From Bacteroidales bacterium (GTDB lineage: Bacteria > Bacteroidota > Bacteroidia > Bacteroidales > P3): a DNA stretch of 31,884 nt. Of the stretch, positions 1-5,746 are shown one piece after another (the stretch's first letter is position 1; each line of letters opens with the position of its first letter). The DNA is taken from assembly GCA_004551865.1 (NCBI GenBank), contig SFPR01000028.1, forward strand, positions 1-31,884, read 5' to 3'. The notes beneath the pieces were generated by a model, which ran no database searches, was not told the DNA's origin, and was given only the letters and a program-made list of their open reading frames with translations. A program made the translations under genes and the position numbers.

Positions 1-104
1 GCCTTTATTTGACTCACGGCCGTAGAGATTGCCGATGTTCTCTGTGTGCAAGCTTCTTCGAGGATGAAGCTGTCAAAATCCTTCAATTTGATTAACTTTC
101 CCAT
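1..104 (-). CDS. Hypothetical protein, N-terminal fragment cut by the window edge
   Basis: A minus-strand frame starts with ATG at 104 and stays open to the window edge, giving about 34 residues that begin MGKLIKLKDFDSFILEEA. I do not recognise it. Support for the start comes from the leader: a 19-bp sequence at 114-132 sits 9 bases upstream of this ATG. A near-identical inverted copy sits 9 bases upstream of the divergent gene at 252. It was probably expressed divergently from that gene under shared control. The function is unknown. Confidence 0.5.
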   Translation of the reverse strand, partial: MGKLIKLKDFDSFILEEACTQRTSAISTAVSQIK

Positions 105-113
105 AATATCTGT

Positions 114-242
114 TTTCTTATAAGATATTTATGGCAATTCAACCTTCTGTGTTCTCATAGAAAAGATGGCTCATTTGTAATAATATAAAATAAAGGAAAG
201 AAAAGGGAAAACATAGAAAAGTCATAAATATCATATAAGAAA
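114..242. promoter_or_regulatory. Divergent leader with paired 19-bp inverted repeats
   Basis: TTTCTTATAAGATATTTAT at 114-132 and ATAAATATCATATAAGAAA at 224-242 are inverted copies matching at 18 of 19 positions. Each lies exactly 9 bases from a start codon (the minus gene at 104 and the plus gene at 252). The AT-rich spacer between them presumably holds the two promoters, but I see no clear TAnnTTTG element. The symmetry suggests a shared operator or a conserved leader that controls both genes. The two arms could also pair in a transcript that spans the whole region. Confidence 0.55.
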
Positions 243-251
243 TTACTGATT

Positions 252-749
252 ATGAAAGATTTGATTAAAAAGGTCGTAATACCAACAGTGATATTTCGTC
301 ATCCCATACAAACCAACCAGGATTACGATATTCAGGGTCTACTTTTGGCTTTCGGGAAATACAGGGAATCCGAAAACCTGACCGATTGGGAGAAGACCCG
401 ACTGATACAGCTTGCTTCCACTGGGAAATGGGTAGAATCTGGTGGTACTATGGATGATGGTCTTTGGGTAAAGAATGGGACAGAATGTTTTCTTTACAAT
501 ATCGACATCTTGAAATTTATCAATGCAAATTGTAACGATAATCAAGTTTCTCTTGTAAACGTAGAATACGATACGGAAGCCGAAGGCTGTATTGGAATAT
601 GGTGTGACATACTCGGTGAGCCGAACATTGGTCAGGAAATACGTGAATGGGTGGAACAGAACCGTGAGTGGGTGGACGTCGAAGAATTTGTATCCCATAA
701 AAAGGTGGATGTCCAAAATGAACATTTTGATATAAGTGTCCTAAAGTAA
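252..749 (+). CDS. Hypothetical protein (165 aa) of the mobile element
   Basis: The ATG at 252 is supported by the 19-bp leader repeat 9 bases upstream, shared with the divergent gene at 104. The product is a soluble, acidic protein of 165 residues, with no signal peptide, membrane segment or motif that I recognise. It is rich in Trp and Glu in the C-terminal third (for example EWVEQNREWVDVEEF). A hairpin overlaps the stop codon at 748-768. It is probably cargo or a regulatory gene of the element, and no function can be assigned. Confidence 0.65.
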   Translation: MKDLIKKVVIPTVIFRHPIQTNQDYDIQGLLLAFGKYRESENLTDWEKTRLIQLASTGKWVESGGTMDDGLWVKNGTECFLYNIDILKFINANCNDNQVSLVNVEYDTEAEGCIGIWCDILGEPNIGQEIREWVEQNREWVDVEEFVSHKKVDVQNEHFDISVLK

Positions 750-768
750 AAGTGCAACCTGTACTTTT
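748..768 (+). terminator. Possible hairpin terminator after the 165-aa gene
   Basis: AAAAGTGCA / TGTACTTTT form a 9-bp stem with one G-U pair and a three-base loop (ACC), directly at the stop codon. The T tract is only four bases and belongs to the stem, so termination strength is uncertain. A second hairpin follows at 780-805 (AACAATAG / CTATTGTT, 10-base loop) without a T tract. Confidence 0.4.
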
Positions 769-886
769 GTTGATTATTGAACAATAGCGAGTTAGAACTA
801 TTGTTGGTGGGGAGATAGTCTTCAGAAGCCGAATTCTGTGAAATAATTGGGAGAAGCTCTCAAAAGACACGATCTCATCTTGCATA

Positions 887-918
887 AATATAGTGATGAG
901 TGCTTCCACCACTATATT
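887..918 (+). promoter_or_regulatory. Inverted repeat directly before the start of the next gene
   Basis: AATATAGTG (887-895) and CACTATATT (910-918) are a perfect 9-bp inverted repeat with a 14-base loop, ending two bases before an ATG at 921. It could be an operator, or an RNA hairpin that limits access to the start codon. If translation really starts at 984, the hairpin is simply in the leader. Confidence 0.4.
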
Positions 919-920
919 AA

Positions 921-1691
921 ATGAATTATGATGCTCACTTGGGTGGTTGTGGAAGAACCATCCTTGAGGGTATTTTTTTAACTATGAATGATAAATGGAA
1001 AAGACAATGGTCCTCGTTCAAAAACGAACTGATGTACGAAAAGATGGACCCAGAGACGAAGAAGATGCTATGGTTCAACATCAAATTCAAAGAGACAATC
1101 TACGAAAGTCCGAAGGTATACCAAAACAACTACGCCTTCAATATTGATGGGTCGTGGCTCATATTCCCGACGGAATATCGGACGAAGGCTGGGAAGCCGA
1201 AATCCTTATACTTCCGACACAAAAGGAATGTTGTAGAAGAGTTATGCTATTTCGCCCGATTTCAACGTCTGATTGGGGTAGAAACCCAAAGGGAACTCAT
1301 CTATCATATGTGCTCATTTCTTGCCACTGCCGTAAAGATGCCTGACGGTATCTTTGACCCTACACCAGAAAACTTATCAATACTGAACAAGATCGCCGAC
1401 AGGATACTTGTCTCGGATTGTCCGGAATGCACGTTGGAAAGACTGAAAGATGACAGAAAATTCTGCATCGACCCAGAACGGTTGAAGACCGTTGACGAAT
1501 CGACAAAGAGTATAATGAGGAACAAAGGGAAACGTTTCGCCTCGTACTTGGAGATAAGAGAGAAGTATAATGAATCGAAGTCGAAATCCGAAAACGCTGT
1601 TATCTGTGGTGTGAGCGATTCAACAATTGCCCGATTCAGAAGAAACAGAGCCCAAATGGAACAACTATGCAGGTCCTACTTCGGATTATAG
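921..1691 (+). CDS. Hypothetical protein with a possible C-terminal helix-turn-helix
   Basis: Up to 256 residues from ATG 921. An internal ATG at 984 (MNDKWKRQW) would give 235 residues and is a reasonable alternative because the first 21 residues look unstructured. The protein is basic and soluble. The last 45 residues (ending GVSDSTIARFRRNRAQ) have the spacing and residues of a homeodomain-like helix-turn-helix, so DNA binding is an inference. A CPEC-type Cys pair occurs mid-protein. I do not recognise the family. It lies in the element and is followed by a long repeat-rich gap that could hold its binding sites. Confidence 0.6.
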   Translation: MNYDAHLGGCGRTILEGIFLTMNDKWKRQWSSFKNELMYEKMDPETKKMLWFNIKFKETIYESPKVYQNNYAFNIDGSWLIFPTEYRTKAGKPKSLYFRHKRNVVEELCYFARFQRLIGVETQRELIYHMCSFLATAVKMPDGIFDPTPENLSILNKIADRILVSDCPECTLERLKDDRKFCIDPERLKTVDESTKSIMRNKGKRFASYLEIREKYNESKSKSENAVICGVSDSTIARFRRNRAQMEQLCRSYFGL

Positions 1692-1708
1692 TAGGGAATT
1701 GAAGTATA

Positions 1709-1822
1709 GTAGAAAGACATAGGTAGAGTATGCTTGAAAGACATAGAAAGGTGTGTCATTCAAGCATACTTTCTTTTATGTTGTATGTGTCATTCAAACA
1801 TACTGCCTATGTCATTCTACCT
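1709..1822. repeat. Nested imperfect inverted repeat, arms about 35 bp
   Basis: The left arm at 1709-1743 and the right arm at 1788-1822 are imperfect reverse complements over about 35 bases. An inner copy at 1754-1770 (TGTCATTCAAGCATACT) also pairs with 1727-1743 at 16 of 17 positions. It is a direct repeat of 1788-1804 at 16 of 17. The unit [A/T]GACAT or TGTCATTC therefore occurs several times in both directions. The arms allow two alternative hairpins (1727-1770 or 1709-1822). Confidence 0.65.
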
Positions 1823-1836
1823 AAAGAATAATATTT

Positions 1837-1876
1837 ACATATTATTATTGTGAATATTATTATTCACATATTATTA
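1837..1876. repeat. AT-rich palindrome flanked by direct repeats
   Basis: TGTGAATA (1849-1856) and TATTCACA (1861-1868) form a perfect 8-bp palindrome with a four-base spacer. It is flanked by the direct repeat ACATATTATTA at 1837-1847 and 1866-1876. The surrounding 60 bases are almost all A/T, as in an operator or a DNA-unwinding region. Confidence 0.5.
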
Positions 1877-1996
1877 GAATAGAAATAGAAGAGAGACAGT
1901 GATAGTAGAGATTAAAGATGAGAGTATCCTATGGTTTATCAAGAAACCAAGAGGGACTATAAACTTACTGAATGTAGTGTTAGCTGTCGCCAACGA

Positions 1997-2039
1997 CACT
2001 CCCTACACGCTCGCTTCGCTACGCTTCGTAGGGAGTGTG
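1997..2039. repeat. GC-rich hairpin with 11-bp perfect stem
   Basis: ACACTCCCTAC (1997-2007) pairs perfectly with GTAGGGAGTGT (2029-2039). The 21-base loop carries repeated CGCTTCG units (for example GCTTCGCTACGCTTCG). No T tract follows on the plus strand. It stands out strongly against the AT-rich surroundings and could be a protein-binding site or single-strand hairpin. Confidence 0.55.
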
Positions 2040-2318
2040 TTCGGGATGGAGACTGTAACAAGGATGAGGTATTATGTTCTCTTCATTTCTTATTATAGAA
2101 AGAGCGTTACCCTCAACCACCTCCCTAATGAAAGTAACTCTAATACCTCCATCCCTAAAACAAAACCCTTAAAACACCCTTTCTATAACCTTATTAAAAG
2201 TAGTATAACTACCATCCTCCTTACCAAGAACCATCACTGCTTTAACGGGAATCACTTCTTAAACCACCTCTTCTTCACGATTAGTGGTATCTCTGAGTCG
2301 TAACAAACTCTAAACATT
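2020..2318 (-). pseudogene. Possible decayed small gene, minus strand
   Basis: Read on the minus strand from ATG 2318, the sequence gives protein-like text (MFRVCYDSEIPLIVKKRWFK). It then shifts frame to EVIPVKAVMVLGKEDGSYTT and onward, meets a TAA, and continues as GIRVTFIREVVEGNALSI, ending at a TAG at 2020-2022. The composition is more natural than the plus-strand open frame over the same DNA. I infer a remnant with one indel and one stop. I do not recognise a family and the call is weak. Confidence 0.25.
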
Positions 2319-2510
2319 CATTCCCTTTGGGCCGTGCCACCCTTCGGTGATGCCGGGTGCCATTGCCCGTGCCACTTCTACTCTTGTAATATCTTCTTTT
2401 TTTGAAAAAGAATCATTTTTTTATTCAATCGCACTTTTTTTGTTATTTTTTCTTGTGAAGGTTCAAGTTGGGAATCCCCAATAATTTGTCAAACTTATAA
2501 TATATATAAC

Positions 2511-2921
2511 ATGGATAGAAAACAAGAAACAAATGCAGACAAACTTTTAGAAAAGAATGGACAACATGCTGAAGATGCCAACTATGATAAGGCATTTAGA
2601 CATTTGGTTACAGAAGCCGTATTCAGTATAGCGGGTGAAAACGACGACAGTTTCATCTATAAGATTATCTATAATGATATGGGCGACATTATCAACAATG
2701 TATCCGACGAGGATTTGACAAAATTGGCCGATGCCTGTGCTTATTATATCAATAACACTGATAGACAAAAAGAATTGAAGAAGATAATGTGTGAGAGGAC
2801 CAACAATGAACCTGATTATGAAGGTTGGGAAGACTTGGTCGATTATGACAAATACGGTGAAGGTGCATATTATTGTATCATTGAAATTGAAGAAATAGTT
2901 AAAAGGTATCATAAGGATTGA
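2511..2921 (+). CDS. Hypothetical acidic protein (136 aa)
   Basis: The ATG at 2511 follows an AT-rich leader (CTTATAATATATATAAC). The product is 136 residues, strongly acidic, predicted mostly helical and soluble, without signal peptide or membrane segment. It has a region of Asp/Glu/Tyr (for example YEGWEDLVDYDKYGEGAYY) near the C terminus. I do not recognise it. The next gene starts 28 bases downstream in the same direction, so the two may form an operon. Small acidic proteins of mobile elements include DNA mimics and anti-defence proteins, but nothing here shows that role. Confidence 0.65.
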   Translation: MDRKQETNADKLLEKNGQHAEDANYDKAFRHLVTEAVFSIAGENDDSFIYKIIYNDMGDIINNVSDEDLTKLADACAYYINNTDRQKELKKIMCERTNNEPDYEGWEDLVDYDKYGEGAYYCIIEIEEIVKRYHKD

Positions 2922-2949
2922 TCATAATAGCTAAAATACTTAGTATAAA

Positions 2950-3639
2950 ATGTTTAATATTAAAAATCAAAATAGTATGAGTAAAAGAAATGAACCACAG
3001 GTGGTAAGAATCAACGAAAACACAACAATGAAAATCACTGACATCAAAGATCATGGTGTATATGGTTTAGAAACATTGGAAACACACTCTCTCAAGTTCG
3101 AGGACAGTAAGGTATACTACGACACGGATTTCAGTTTTGGATTATCCTTCTTATCCGTTGGTAATCAGAAAATCGAAAGAATCCTTTATGATGCAGTGTT
3201 GAAGGTATCGGACTATTGTCCGAAGACATCAAATGACCTTGAACAATTAAAGGTTTTCCGTTTAAAGATTATGGAACAGTTTGATGTAGATTTGGATGGT
3301 GATATCATCTATATCCACAATCCGAAGGAAAGTTCCAAACACGTCACTCATCGTTTCGAGGAAGGTTACTCATACTTTGACATTGGTACCGGTTTCGGAG
3401 TGAAAATTCTGAAAAGAAACAAACATTCCGTTGTCTTCACATACTACGAAATCCGTGAAGACGGAACTATTCTTCAAGGGAATCCGAAGGACTCTCACGA
3501 GATTGGTATCTGTGGTGACGGTGAAGTATTGAGTGATGGGTCGATTGAAGATTGCCTGTTCAATGTACGTGTAGAAAAGTCGATTATAGCAAAGAATGTT
3601 GTATTGATGAATTATAAGGATATTGCAATCCAAGTATGA
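2950..3639 (+). CDS. Hypothetical protein (229 or 220 aa)
   Basis: The start is either ATG 2950 (MFNIKNQNS) or ATG 2977 (MSKRNEPQV). The protein is soluble and predicted to be rich in beta strands, with a Gly-rich patch (YFDIGTGFGVKIL) in the middle. No motif is recognised. It follows the acidic 136-aa gene by 28 bases and ends before a good terminator hairpin (3694-3722), so the two are probably one transcription unit. Confidence 0.65.
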   Translation: MFNIKNQNSMSKRNEPQVVRINENTTMKITDIKDHGVYGLETLETHSLKFEDSKVYYDTDFSFGLSFLSVGNQKIERILYDAVLKVSDYCPKTSNDLEQLKVFRLKIMEQFDVDLDGDIIYIHNPKESSKHVTHRFEEGYSYFDIGTGFGVKILKRNKHSVVFTYYEIREDGTILQGNPKDSHEIGICGDGEVLSDGSIEDCLFNVRVEKSIIAKNVVLMNYKDIAIQV

Positions 3640-3693
3640 GACAACTAGTCTGAAACCGAAGCAAAAAACTGTTAAATATCTAAGAATGAATGC

Positions 3694-3722
3694 AATCCGG
3701 CACAATGCCGGGTTAAATTTTT
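3694..3722 (+). terminator. Rho-independent terminator
   Basis: AATCCGGC (3694-3701) and GCCGGGTT (3707-3714) form an 8-bp stem with one G-U pair and a five-base loop. It is followed after AAA by five T (3718-3722). It closes the two-gene unit 2511-3639. Confidence 0.6.
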
Positions 3723-3738
3723 CGTTAACGACTTGATA

Positions 3739-4092
3739 ATGTTTAAAATATGTATAATTCAAATAAATATGGTGGATAAGAATAATGAATTGACACTGCT
3801 GAACACCAGGTGTTTGTCAGATGTCGTTGAGAGTGTGAAGTACACTTTCAAGAATTGGGTCAGAGAGGTCGTTGAGGAAGTTATCGACGAGAAGATGGTG
3901 TGTGCAAATCTAGAAGACAAGAGATTAAACACTGATGAATTGTGCCAAAGATGGTGTATATCCAAATCTACACTCGCCAATTGGGAACAGAACGGTGTAA
4001 TTGCACCTCTCCCGTTGGGTGGTAGAAGGAAAATATACTCGATGAGGGATGTGTTGAATGCAGAGCAGGATGGTTTGGTAAAAGTCGCTTGA
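3739..4092 (+). CDS. Helix-turn-helix protein, possible excisionase
   Basis: The start is uncertain: ATG 3739 (MFKICIIQINM) or ATG 3769 (MVDKNNELT). The latter gives 107 residues and a more typical N terminus. The N-terminal half is helical. The C-terminal half (LNTDELCQRWCISKSTLANW, then GGRRKIYSMRDV) is a MerR/HTH_17-type winged helix, the fold of many excisionases and of Bacteroidota element regulators. The stop overlaps the recombinase start by one base (TGATG), so the pair is probably translationally coupled. I infer a recombination directionality factor or a regulator of the recombinase. Confidence 0.75.
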   Translation: MFKICIIQINMVDKNNELTLLNTRCLSDVVESVKYTFKNWVREVVEEVIDEKMVCANLEDKRLNTDELCQRWCISKSTLANWEQNGVIAPLPLGGRRKIYSMRDVLNAEQDGLVKVA

Positions 4093-5456
4093 TGATGAAA
4101 CTTGTGATTCGGACAAAATGTAAAGAGGGGACAACCCCTCTTTACACCAAACTTAAAGTAGAAGGGAAAGGGCGATGGATATGCCTACTGATATATGTTG
4201 ATATCAAGGAATGGGAAGATGCTTCCCAAACGGAACGAAAGTTGAGCAACTACATAAACAAGAAAGGTATCAACAAGAAGGTTGCTCTCATCGAAGAGGC
4301 AATCACGGATATGAGAAGGCACCATCGATTAACAAAAGAGAATTTGGACAAATCTATCGAAGACATTGTGCTTGCCGACAAACGAGAGGCGTTGAAACGG
4401 GCGGAACAACTGGGCAAAGAGGCCGAAGACAGGAAGAAACGTAACGTCAAAGACTTCGTTGTCGAGCACATACGGAAGATTGAGAGTGGTGAGGTCAGGA
4501 CTGCAAAGAAAGAGAAATATGCCAAGGAATCCATTAAGAACTGGAAGCAGTTCAGAAGGGTTTTCTTGGATTTTTATAAGATTAGACCTTTCGAGTGGGA
4601 TGATATTAACGAAGCGCTTGCTGACAGGTATATCTCATATCTGGAAAGCGTCGGATATATGAAATACACCCTCGACAAACATATCTCTTTATTCAAGACC
4701 ATTGTGGGTGTGGCGGAACGTCAAGGCTTGCACAACAACCACCTTGCTGGCAGCTATCTTAAAAGCCCTCAAATCAGAGAAGAGGATAAGGCAAAGGAAA
4801 TATACCTTACGAAAGATGAGTTGTCTGCCTTGTATGATATGCCGCTCTCCGGATTTGAAGAACAGGTTAGGGATGTTTTCCTAATAGGGAGCTTTACGGC
4901 ATTGAGATACAGTGATTATAGTCGGATAAAAAAGGAGAACATCGGTTTCACTCATAATGGGACAAAGGTCATCCGTATCAAACAAGAGAAGACTGCCGGA
5001 ACCGTGGTCATCCCCATTTTGGATGAAAGATTGGAGGCGCTGCTGAAGAAGTACGACTACAATGTACCCGAAGTGCTTGACCAGTGTCTGAACCGTACCA
5101 TCAAGGAAATATGCAAGAGGTTGTCTGTAACGGTCCCAAGCCTCGGGAAGAAGGAAAGGACTGTGCTTACCTTGAAGGAACGCCGTGCAGAAGTTGAAGC
5201 TCGGAAGAAAGGTGTGGAATTGTACGAATATGACGAACAGGGTTTTCCCATCCGTCCAAGATGGGTACTTGTGGCAAGCCATACGGCAAGACGGTCCTGT
5301 ATCACCAATATGTATCTGTCAAAGAAGTTCAGCGTCCAACAAATGATGAGTGTGAGTGGTCATAAGACCGAGACGATGTTCTACAAATACGTCAAATTGA
5401 GTTTAGATGAATATGCCGATAGTGTGGCAAGTGCTGCTGTGGATGGGTTGTTTTGA
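4092..5456 (+). CDS. Tyrosine recombinase / site-specific integrase
   Basis: The ATG at 4092 overlaps the preceding stop by one base; ATG 4095 is an alternative. The product has 454 residues. Residues 1-115 look like the arm-type DNA-binding domain of Bacteroidota integrases, 118-225 like the SAM-like core-binding domain, and 235-450 like the catalytic domain. Visible catalytic residues are R272 (TALRYSDY), a Lys near 300, H397 and R400 (SHTARRS), H424 (SGHK) and Y433 (YKYVK). All five core positions of an active enzyme are present. It would cut and rejoin DNA through a 3'-phosphotyrosine link, integrating the element at the adjacent tRNA-Arg. A terminator and a tandem repeat follow directly. 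Confidence 0.95.
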   Translation: MMKLVIRTKCKEGTTPLYTKLKVEGKGRWICLLIYVDIKEWEDASQTERKLSNYINKKGINKKVALIEEAITDMRRHHRLTKENLDKSIEDIVLADKREALKRAEQLGKEAEDRKKRNVKDFVVEHIRKIESGEVRTAKKEKYAKESIKNWKQFRRVFLDFYKIRPFEWDDINEALADRYISYLESVGYMKYTLDKHISLFKTIVGVAERQGLHNNHLAGSYLKSPQIREEDKAKEIYLTKDELSALYDMPLSGFEEQVRDVFLIGSFTALRYSDYSRIKKENIGFTHNGTKVIRIKQEKTAGTVVIPILDERLEALLKKYDYNVPEVLDQCLNRTIKEICKRLSVTVPSLGKKERTVLTLKERRAEVEARKKGVELYEYDEQGFPIRPRWVLVASHTARRSCITNMYLSKKFSVQQMMSVSGHKTETMFYKYVKLSLDEYADSVASAAVDGLF

Positions 5457-5478
5457 AGCGGAAATGAAACACTGTTTA

Positions 5479-5504
5479 AGGGGTGTCAAACGACATCCCT
5501 TTTT
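5479..5504 (+). terminator. Terminator after the integrase
   Basis: AGGGGTGTC and GACATCCCT form a 9-bp stem with one G-U pair and loop AAAC, followed by TTTT and a T-rich tract. It lies 23 bases after the integrase stop. Confidence 0.75.
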
Positions 5505-5518
5505 CGTTTCCTTTCTCG

Positions 5519-5544
5519 AAAAGGTGGCCAAAAGGTGGCCAAAA
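5519..5544. repeat. Tandem 11-bp repeat, candidate arm-type integrase sites
   Basis: AAAAGGTGGCC occurs twice in tandem (5519-5529 and 5530-5540), followed by a further AAAA. It lies between the integrase terminator and the tRNA, about 70-90 bases from the presumed crossover. Tyrosine recombinases with an arm-binding domain use short direct repeats in this position, so the role is inferred from location. Confidence 0.5.
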
Positions 5545-5608
5545 CTGTGATATAAAAGAAAAAAGATTTTGCTTTTTCACTCATTTTGAGTTACTTGCAA
5601 AATCTCTT

Positions 5609-5683
5609 TGGTACCCCCAGTAGGACTCGAACCTACATTTAAAGTTTAGGAAACTTTCGTTCTATCCCTTGAACTATGAGGGC
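5609..5683 (-). tRNA. tRNA-Arg, anticodon CCT
   Basis: Read on the minus strand, the 7-bp acceptor stem GCCCTCA/TGGGGGT is complete (two G-U pairs). The D stem is GTTC/GAAC, the anticodon stem AAAGT/ACTTT encloses loop TTCCTAA, and the T arm is GTAGG-TTCGAGT-CCTAC. The discriminator A is followed by an encoded CCA. The anticodon CCT reads AGG. It lies 63 bases downstream of infB in the same direction. Its 3' end (5609) abuts the mobile element and is likely the attachment site, with the element having supplied or restored the 3' sequence. Confidence 0.95.
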
Positions 5684-5746
5684 AATCCAAATAAAAGGCT
5701 CTTCCTGCCAAAAAGTTCGCAAACTCTTAACGCAAAAACTTCTGTT

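Larger units (their letters stand above)
1692..2510. other. 820-bp gap rich in inverted and direct repeats
   Basis: No convincing intact gene is present. The gap holds a nested inverted repeat (1709-1822), an AT-rich palindrome flanked by direct repeats (1837-1876), a GC-rich hairpin (1997-2039) and a possibly decayed minus-strand gene (2020-2318). It also holds a GC-rich patch with the direct repeat CCGTGCCAC at 2333-2341 and 2368-2376, with a small CACC-CTTC-GGTG hairpin between them. Such a mixture is compatible with an origin of replication or transfer of the element, but no rep or mob gene is adjacent, so this remains a guess. Confidence 0.45.
1..5608. mobile_element. Right end of an integrative element inserted at tRNA-Arg(CCT)
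   Basis: This stretch ends in a complete tyrosine recombinase gene whose 3' end lies about 150 bases from the 3' end of a tRNA-Arg gene, and the tRNA 3' end points toward it. That is the classic layout of an element that integrated into a tRNA and restored its 3' end. A small helix-turn-helix gene overlaps the recombinase start, and the other genes are unrecognised short proteins, unlike the conserved housekeeping genes beyond the tRNA. No relaxase, coupling protein, replication protein or conjugation gene is visible in the part shown. The other boundary is not visible: I found no second copy of the tRNA 3' sequence inside the window, so the element continues leftward. It could be a genomic island, a mobilisable element, an ICE end or a prophage end. 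Confidence 0.75.

Noticed and set aside
1899..2303. Plus-strand GTG-started open frame of 134 residues in the repeat-rich gap
   Set aside because: It includes the GC-rich hairpin, is dominated by Asn, Thr, Pro and Leu, and has no domain or signal. The minus strand over the same DNA reads more like protein.
5500..5610. A second tRNA or attachment copy between integrase and tRNA
   Set aside because: No cloverleaf or copy of the tRNA 3' sequence is found there; only the terminator and tandem 11-bp repeats.
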